This document shows positions 57,353-64,000 of a DNA stretch of 64,000 nt, in pieces. Source of the DNA: Leptobrachium leishanense (Eukaryota > Chordata > Amphibia > Anura > Megophryidae); assembly GCA_009667805.1 (NCBI GenBank), contig CM019072.1, positions 36,387,519 through 36,451,518 of the forward strand. Direction: 5' to 3'. The notes under the pieces are model-generated. The model did no database searches and was not told where the DNA came from. It saw only the letters and a program-made list of their open reading frames with translations. The translations under genes were made by a program, and so were the position numbers. Position 1 is the stretch's first letter. Each line of letters starts with the position of its first letter.

Positions 57353-59815
57353 CCCTTTCGCTGCTGAGGCTTTTCCCGCCCCTGTGCTGAGGTCATTTTT
57401 ACCGGTTTTGCTCATCATGTTTAAACGTGTTTTGAAGGCTTATTTTAGTATATGATCCAGACATATTATATATCGTTCTTTCCGTCAGACTCGGTAGATT
57501 CATAATATGTCATTATTATATGTATACGTCATGACCTGTCTGTATATTATAACAAAAAATGCAATAAAATATGATTTTTCAATAATTTACAATGTGTAAA
57601 GTGTTTTTTTTTTTCACATTTTAACATGCGAGCAATTGCGGTTGTATTTTGTATGGGGTGCGCTTGTTAAAAAAATTAGAGATGGGGTCTCGTTACATTT
57701 TTTTTGGGGAAAATTACACGATTTTTAACAAACGCACCGCATACAAAAATCGTTAGTGCAGCATCATTGTTCACATTATAATTGAAATGGGAACAATATT
57801 GCTGCATTAACAAACCAAAAGAAAGAAAAAAAACTTGTTTATTTTTTTTAATATAATTTTTTTTAACCACTTCAATGCGGAGGACGCGCTGAGCGCGTCC
57901 TCCGCATGGCTGCTGGTATGCGGAGGACGCGCTGAGCGCGTCCTCCCTTTGGGGTCAGCGTTCGGCCGGGTTCCGGCCGATCGCTGGCCCCCCCGGTGCG
58001 GGCTGACATCCTCGATGTCAGCCCAGCATCCGGAACCGCGGCCGCTGAAATTAGGTGTCATCGCGGCAGCGCGATGACACCTAATTCAGGCGCCCCCCCC
58101 GCATGTGCGGAGGAGGCGCCTGAAAGGGAGTGGGGGAGGTCCTTCGGACCTCTCTCCCTCCCGATCGGCGGCGTTGCGGGGGTTAACCCAGGCACCATTT
58201 GGAAGGGCACAGCCTGCCCTTCCAAATGGTGCCTGGCATTAACCCCTGGGGAGCTGGATCGTGAATCGGCGCTGAAAAGCGCCGGTTCGTGATCCTTTCC
58301 CGGAGCTGGCCGACATCTTGGATGTCGGCCAAGCCTCCGGGAACTCCCCCTGAGGACTGGCGTCATCGTGCATAGCACGATGACGCCAGTCCTAGAGTTA
58401 ACCCCTAACTGCCACCAACGGTGGAGATAGGGAGTTCCAATGAACTCCCTATCTCCCGATCCGTGGCAGCTAGGGGTTAAAGTTTGGTATGGTTGGATCG
58501 GCCAGAGCATGGCCGTTCCAACGATACCAAACTCGAATGTGAAAAAAGTTATTAAAAAAAATAAAATTAAAATTAAAAATAAAAATCAATTTAAAAAAAA
58601 AATTATAATAAAAACCCGATTTTTTTTCTTTTTTTTAGTTCGTTAATGCAGCAATATTGTTCCCATTTCAATTATAATGTGAACAATGATGCTGCACTAA
58701 CGATTTTTGTATGCGGTGCGTTTGTTAAAAATCGCGTAATTTTCCCCAAAAAAAAATGTAACGAGACCCCATCTCTAATTTTTTTAACAAGCGCACCCCA
58801 TACAAAATATAACCGCAATTGCTCGCATGTTAAAATGTGAAAAAAAACACTTTACACGTTGTAAATTATTGAAAATACATATTTTATTGCATTTTTTGTT
58901 ATAATATATACAGACATGACATAACGTATACATATAATAATGACATATTATGAATCTACCGAGTCTGACGGAAAGAACGATATATAATATGTCTGGGTAA
59001 TATACTAAAATAAGCCTTCAAAACGCATTTAAACATGATGAGCAAAACCGGTAAAAATTACCTCAGCACAGAGGTGTGAAAAGCCTCAGCAGCGAAAGGG
59101 TTAAAATATTTTTTATTTTTTATTTTTTATTTTTTTTCACATTTGTGTTTGGTATCGTTGGAACGGCCATGCTCTGGCCGATCCAACGATACCAAACTTT
59201 AACCCCTAGCTGCCACGGATCGGGAGATAGGGGGTTTCAATAAACTCCCTATCTCCACCATTGGTGGCAGCTAGGGGTTAACTCCAGGACTGGCGTCATC
59301 GTGCTATGCACGATGACGCCAGTCCTCAGGGGGAGTTCCCGGAAGCTTGGCCGACATCCAAGATGTCGGCCAGCTCCGGGAAAGGATCACGAACCGGCGC
59401 TTTTCAGCGCCGATTCGTGATCCGGCTCCCCAGGGGTTAATGCCAGGTACCATTTGGAAGGGCAGGCTGTGCCCTTCCAAATGGTGCCTGGGTTAACCCC
59501 CGCAACGCCGCCGATCGGGAGGGAGAGAGGCCCGAAGGACCTCCCCCCCCTCCCTTTCAGGCGCCTCCTCCGCACATGCGGGGGGGGGTGCCTGAATTAG
59601 GTGTCATCGCGCCGCAGCGATGACACCTAATTTCACCGGCGGCGGTTCCGGATGCTGGGCTGACATCGAGGATGTCAGCCCGCACCGGGGGCGCCAGCGA
59701 TCGGCCGGAACTCGGCCGAACGCTGACCCCAAAGTGTGGATGCGCTCAGCGCGTCCGCCGCATGGAAGGTGACATGCGGTTGGACGCGCTGAGCGCGTCC
59801 ATAGCATCGAAGTGG
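57353..59815. mobile_element. PB element copy C, split by copy B
   Basis: Flanked by TTAA (57349-57352 and 59816-59819). The left end CCCTTTCGCTGCTGAGG is the AT-half terminus; the right end is GTCCATAGCATCGAAGTGG, the hairpin-half terminus. Copy C sequence is 57353-57862 plus 59105-59815 (1221 bp), opposite in orientation to A and B. Copy B sits at a TTAA in its A/T-rich spacer. Confidence 0.93.
57867..59100. mobile_element. PB element copy B, nested in copy C
   Basis: Length 1234 bp, flanked by TTAA (57863-57866 and 59101-59104). Left end CCACTTCAATGCGGAGGACG, right end CTCAGCAGCGAAAGGG. The hairpin order is that of copy A: GGACGCGCTGAGCGCGTCC twice, GGGCTGACATCCTCGATGTC, AGGTGTCATCGCGG with GCGCGATGACACCT, CACCATTTGGAAGGGCA with TGCCCTTCCAAATGGTG, and GATAGGGAGTTCCAATGAAC with its complement. 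Non-coding. Confidence 0.93.
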
Positions 59816-60429
59816 TTAAAAAGCTGCCTGCATTGTTAGTGGGCGCTACGCCCCAGGATGCACGCTGCAGCACTAAGCGCCGCCGTACGTATCACTCAAT
59901 GGAGTCCATAGGACTCCATTGAGTTTCTCGACTCCCAGTCACATGACCTTGTGAGATCTGGCAGGTCGGTGTAGTGATCTGCAGGGAGAGACTGGAGGAC
60001 TTTTGCCCCAGTCTCTCCCTGCTCCCGCTGGACGGAGGAGGCGGACGGAGCCGCGGTCCTCACCGCGGGATATTAGGTGAGTGTCTGAATTTTTTTGGGG
60101 GGTGTTAGGCTGGTGCCTACGGATTCTGCACCAGCGGAATCCGTTAGCACCAAGTCCAGGCTGTGGTTAACCTTTTGTTAACCGCAGCCGGACGTTAAGC
60201 AGCGTTGGGACTTTGTAATCCTAACGCTGATTAACACTTTGCGCTCCCCATGTTAAGTATAGGGAGCGCAAAGTACAGTAACCTCGCACTGAATAGTGCA
60301 AGGTACCAAACGGTAACGGGTTTCTTAACCTGTTAGCGTTTGGATTGTAATAAGCAGTGGCTACCAGGGCTAACGTTAACGCTCACTCAGGTGAGCACTA
60401 ACGTTAGCACCAAGAGTGTAATGTAGCCC

Positions 60430-60808
60430 AGAGACTTTAATGACACATATGAAGCAAATATATACACCATGCAAGGCGGGACCTGGAGACCAATGGAAGA
60501 TGACACCCTGGTGTTACCCCTTCCTCCTCTTCCTCTGGTGATCCCCATATCCCAGCCCATTATTTAATCATGAGATAATAGAGTGCCATGTAATCAGTCT
60601 GAAAATCAGACTGCCGAAATAAGTTTGATAATAGATATCAGATAGCACAAACACAACAGTCTGACCACTCAAACCTGTCACAGCAGTAAACATATTCTAT
60701 TATCGATTACAGGTGGGGGGTTGGAAAAGGCTTTAATGACACATACAATAATGATATTATCAATAATAACAGTAACATATAAACACAGACAATAACAATA
60801 TTAACCCC
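60430..60808. other. Interval with a short direct repeat
   Basis: CTTTAATGACACAT occurs near 60435 and 60733, about 300 bp apart. Otherwise unrecognised. Confidence 0.4.
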
Positions 60809-60812
60809 TTAA

Positions 60813-61217
60813 CCTCTCTGGCGGTCTATTTCTTCAGCAAATTCTGTGCTGAAAATGGTCTAATTTATTTATTTTTATTGCCCCCCCCAGCGGCATCCCG
60901 AGTGTGGCTCGGGGTTAAATTCCTATGTTGGAAGCGGTAACCCCGAGCAACACTCGGGATGCCGCCGGATACATTACCTTTCCCTTCGCTCCCTCAATGT
61001 TCCAGCTGCCTCCACCGGCGACCTCAATACTTCCTGGTTTCCCCCTCGCGAGATTGAATCCAGGAAGTAAGACGCTGCGATCGCCAGGGGAGACTGCAGA
61101 GATCAGCTAGGGAAGGCACGGAGAGGTAATGTATACAACCCGAGTGTGTCTTGGGGTTACCGCTCTCAGCGGTGAAATTTTATCCCCGAGACACACTCGG
61201 GAACACCGCCAGGGAGG
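60813..61217. mobile_element. PB2 element, copy 2 (405 bp)
   Basis: TTAA at 60809-60812 and 61218-61221. The ends CCTCTCTGGCGG and ACCGCCAGGGAGG are inverted. Interior hairpins are CCCGAGTGTGGCTCGGGG, CCCGAGCAACACTCGGG and CCCGAGACACACTCGGG, and the pair ATACTTCCTGGTTTCC and AATCCAGGAAGTAAG. The CCYTY...TTAA structure points to a piggyBac-type mobiliser. Confidence 0.88.
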
Positions 61218-61221
61218 TTAA

Positions 61222-61735
61222 AGCCAGGTGGGTGGTGGCTGGCGGGAGGGGGTTTAACGCAGACGGTAGTAGTACAGCTGCCAGGTGCTGACATGTTATT
61301 GGCTGCAGACGAATGGCCTGAGTTCAGGCCCCCCGCAGACACCAGTGGCACGTACCACGTGCCGAGTGCTGGGCGGGTCCGAGGTGGGCCATAGAAATCA
61401 ATGGGACGTACTAGTATGTTCCGCATCTTCAAGGTCCACCTGCCGCAGGGATGGCATAGTACGCCCTGCAGAGGGTAAGGGATAACAATAAGAATTTTAA
61501 CACATGCACACAGACACCCTGCACCCTTACCGGCAACGGGTGACTTGGACATAGGAGAGGGTTGGGGAACAATAGGAGGAGTCAATCACACACCTCCCAA
61601 AAACATTCTTGGGTCCAGGTAACCCCAGTTCAAAGCAACTACTGTTACAACACAAAACTAGGCAGAAACTCCAGATAACATAGACAACTACAGCTGAGGG
61701 TCCGCGACATTGGTAAGTGGAAAAATCATCATGGG
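61222..61735. other. Unrecognised interval
   Basis: GC-rich to 61490, then mixed. A 139-codon minus-strand frame (61166-61585) starts beside PB2 and shows no domain. Confidence 0.35.
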
Positions 61736-61739
61736 CCGA

Positions 61740-61850
61740 TTTATCTTAGCATTTCCTCTTTGGCCTTGTAATGCAATGGAAGTGCAGACTGATACTCCAC
61801 TCCTGGAGTCCATAGGAGCCTAGCGCATCCCTGCCATGAGCTCGGCATCC
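61740..61850. repeat. X-related fragment
   Basis: CTCCTGGAGTCCATAGGAGC and CTAGCGCATCCCTGCC resemble the central hairpin of X. Confidence 0.4.
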
Positions 61851-61918
61851 TTTTTTTTTTTTTAATTGAATGTGTTTTGATCTCTTCTTGGGTTCCATGG
61901 TCTTCAAAAAACATGTTT

Positions 61919-62513
61919 GGGCCCTATTCCACAGCTGTTGATAAGATAACTTACAGAAATGTTATGCTTAACGTCTCCGGTAGTTATCTTATGGCCCGTA
62001 GTTCTTATTCCACTCATATGACAAATTGCGCTTGTGGCTCGAGTGTAGCGTCTCCCTACAGGTTACTGTAAATTAACGTCTACTGTACATAATATAGGAG
62101 GCCATAATTTCTGACTCCGCATGTAGCAAGCTACTCCAAGATAGTTTGTGCTTCCATCCGTGAGACATTATTTCATTGTCTCCTCAAACCTGGTGCTAAG
62201 TGATTTAATACCCTGACCTAACCCTCCTTAAAAATACCATACTCCCCTTTCATCCCGCGGTTGAGAGGTTGGTGTGATCAACCTCTTCCTCTCGCCAGGA
62301 GCAGAGAGCCTGGGAACAGATAGAGTGAGTTTGCGCAGAGCTCACGGCCAGGACATGCAAGGCTTCAGGTGGTTCTATGGACTTCAGAAGCCGATAGTCA
62401 CGGCCCACAGCACCACTTCCGGTATCGAGCTGGCTTGTGCTTAAAACTGAGATGGTAAGTAAAAATCTGCAGGCGCGGTTCTCCGTTTTACCGTTAACTG
62501 TAGGATAGGGCCC
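61919..62513. mobile_element. X-variant MITE, copy 5 (595 bp)
   Basis: The ends GGGCCCTATTCCACAGC and ACTGTAGGATAGGGCCC are inverted. TTT lies on the left and ATT on the right. Interior GTTACTGTAAATTAACGTCT, ACCTGGTGCTAAGTGATTTA, CATCCCGCGGTTGAGAGG and ATCTGCAGGCGCGGTTCTCC follow the X order. Confidence 0.75.
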
Positions 62514-63194
62514 ATTGTCGTCAATGCTCCAACCCACAACTATTCTTTCCTATAATGATAGATCGCATCTCCTGTGCTACCCTACCTGCTCCCTCACTCT
62601 TTCTTCGTTCAGGCATCTGACCAGCTACCTCCCTCACAGCATTATGCAAACTCTGAAAACACACCTCGTCTCATAATATTAATTCCTGAATTTGACATTA
62701 GAAATCATATAGAGTTCCATTATTTTTTATTCTAGTTATCCCATCCTCAGAAATGATCTGCATTGGTGTGTGAGTGTTACATGTGGGTATCAGTGATATG
62801 GACAAGCATCGTCTTGAGGCATATGATGGTTGTCAGCTTTTGTCAGATTCCTCTGTCAATGTTGTTCTAATGATGCATGAATGTCTGAGCCCCCAGGTAA
62901 ATGATTAAGTAATATTTCTGCGTTGAGAAGCTTCCTGGTTTTGTGATTTATTGAGTAGTGGTGCAGATAGAGCATTAATGACTGCTTTACATTTACAGAT
63001 GTTCTTTACTTCCAGATGCCAAGTATTGATAACGATTTTTAGAACCCGAAAATTAAGTATCCTCCTATATATATGTATTTACAATCGGAATATGTTTTAT
63101 TTATATTCAGTATTTAAGGGGCTAGTAGTAACATTTCTATAAAAATCTGAGGTCCGTCTCGCCTGTAACTTAGCTGCCCTCACATTAATGAAGC
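62514..63194. other. Unrecognised interval
   Basis: AT-rich. No recognised features. Confidence 0.4.
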
Positions 63195-63440
63195 TCTGAA
63201 GCCTGGAACCTATGACGCTTTGTATTAATTGCAACCTGGCTCTATTAATTAATCAAGTCTTGCATTAACTATACCTTAGCTCCAGAAATTAATCAAGGCC
63301 TGCATTATTTATATCCTGACTCCATATATTAATCAAACCCTGCATTATTTACACCCTGGCTCCTGGAATTTACCAAGTCTTGTTTTAATTATACCCTGAC
63401 TTCTAGAATTTATCAAGCCCTGTATTTTTATACACTGGAT
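63195..63440. repeat. Degenerate tandem repeat, five units of ~48 bp
   Basis: Units share AATTAATCAAGNCNTGCATT, ATTTATACCCTGRCTCC and AGAATT. Positions of ATCAAG or its variants: 63252, 63291, 63333, 63372 and 63411 approximately. Confidence 0.75.
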
Positions 63441-64000
63441 CTTGTATTTTCATTAATTTCATTTTAAATTTGAGTGTGCGAAATGTAGCAAATTCCTATC
63501 ATCTGATGGCCAGGACATGCTCTTCCTGGCTCCTGGCATGCAACGTTATCTCTCATTTAGCCATGCGAACAGGCCTGGTCTAGATTTTCTGGGACAGCCC
63601 CTGGATTGTGAATGCTATCCCTGGAGATAATTGTCCAAGGTTTGGTAGTCTCTCTTGAACTGTGGAGATGTGGTTTGCCTCCATCTCTCAGAGTGGCCTT
63701 AACAGCAGGGAATGCAGGAATCCTGTATTTTTCCAAGCCCATCTCCTCCTGATATTCTGTGTGCTTTGCTCTACTGCCAAGGAATTCCCCATTCAAGGTC
63801 AGGAGAGGACCCTGACACAGAGGAGCTCTACCAGTTTTGGCTAATAGTTGATTCTAATAGTTGATAATTGATATTCATTATGGCAGCAGACTTGTTCACT
63901 GGACAAGTGGAAAGCAGACAATGCCACTACCGTAGAACATTAAGAAAAATAGTTTTCATGTATTTACTTTACGTTTTACATGCTCATGTTTGGTATTCCT
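63441..64000. other. Unrecognised interval
   Basis: No gene or repeat end recognised before the window closes. Confidence 0.4.

Larger units (their letters stand above)
57239..60429. mobile_element. X MITE, complete copy, holding two PB elements
   Basis: X sequence is at 57239-57352 and 59820-60429 (about 725 bp). The ends GGGCTCCATTACAATC and AGTGTAATGTAGCCC are inverted. The flanks AGAGACATA and AGAGACTTT agree at 7 of 9 positions, but a 3-bp reading (ATA/AGA) is imperfect. PB copy C is inserted at a TTAA in the loop GCAGGCTCTTAAAAAGCTGC; the intact X at 48.47 kb has GCAGCTTTTTAAGCGCC there. Confidence 0.88.

Noticed and set aside
57230..60438. 9-bp target duplication for X (AGAGACATA/AGAGACTTT) pointing to a Mutator- or Merlin-like class
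   Set aside because: Seven of nine agree here, but the intact X at 47.84 kb shows only AAT/AAT, so the longer match is probably chance.

Overview
The window reads as vertebrate intergenic DNA from a large, repeat-rich genome, most likely an amphibian and probably a frog or toad. The basis is the mix of families: several Tc1 families with DD34E transposases, hAT, piggyBac-like TTAA elements, Harbinger-type MITEs, a Tigger/pogo relic, CR1 and L2 LINEs, a tRNA-headed SINE and solo LTRs. I cannot name the species. I found no host protein exon, rRNA, tRNA gene, CpG-island promoter or CRISPR array. Every recognisable protein segment is a transposase or a reverse transcriptase, and all are broken, truncated or missing a catalytic residue.

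Short names used below. X: ~740-bp hairpin-rich MITE, ends GGGCNNNATTACAAT. M1: 180-bp MITE, ends CAGGGTTATTCAGAGAG. M2: ~705-bp MITE, ends GGGCNCTATTACA. P1: ~130-bp palindrome, ends GGGCCATATTAC. PB: 1.2-kb TTAA element. PB2: 0.4-kb TTAA element. H: ~0.7-kb repeat, ends GGTTATTYAGAGAGC.

Layout. 0.7-6.2 kb: a decayed hAT element coding on the minus strand, with a Harbinger MITE nested in its tandem repeat. 7.4-12 kb: a minus-strand L2 LINE holding a Tc1 (itself holding PB) and half of a second Tc1. 12.4-14.7 kb: two copies of an AATCGATT-rich hAT-like element. 16.3-19.1 kb: X, then M1 split by a 1.2-kb solo LTR, then a hAT end. 19.6-22 kb: Tc1 fragment and CR1. 22.9-24 kb: a 36-bp minisatellite split by an L2 tail. 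24-26.4 kb: X variants. 26.5-28.85 kb: a 54-bp satellite with a higher-order duplication. 29-31 kb: hAT end, H and M2. 32-35 kb: hAT MITE, a palindrome with telomere-like repeats, and a hAT element carrying a 22-bp minisatellite. 36.5-41.4 kb: Harbinger MITE, Tc1, and a back-to-back Tc1 composite. 41.6-43.1 kb: Tigger split by a solo LTR. 43.1-45.4 kb: H holding a Tc1 holding M1. 45.9-50.2 kb: MITEs, SINEs, X and a small hAT. 51.2-52.2 kb: solo LTR in a LINE tail. 53.1-54.2 kb: a region with a hammerhead-ribozyme-like motif. 54.4-56.2 kb: M1 holding M2, then a LINE tail. 57.2-60.4 kb: X holding PB holding PB in the opposite orientation. 60.8-62.5 kb: PB2 and an X variant. 63.2-63.4 kb: a degenerate tandem repeat.

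The genes do not form a pathway. What the window offers is a layered insertion record: target-site duplications and, in several cases, visible empty sites fix insertion order. The most unusual signals are the chain-of-hairpins structure of PB and X with a compensated base pair between copies, several MITE families with 3-bp target duplications that are mostly not TWA, the hammerhead-like fold near 53.2 kb, and minisatellites carried inside hAT elements.
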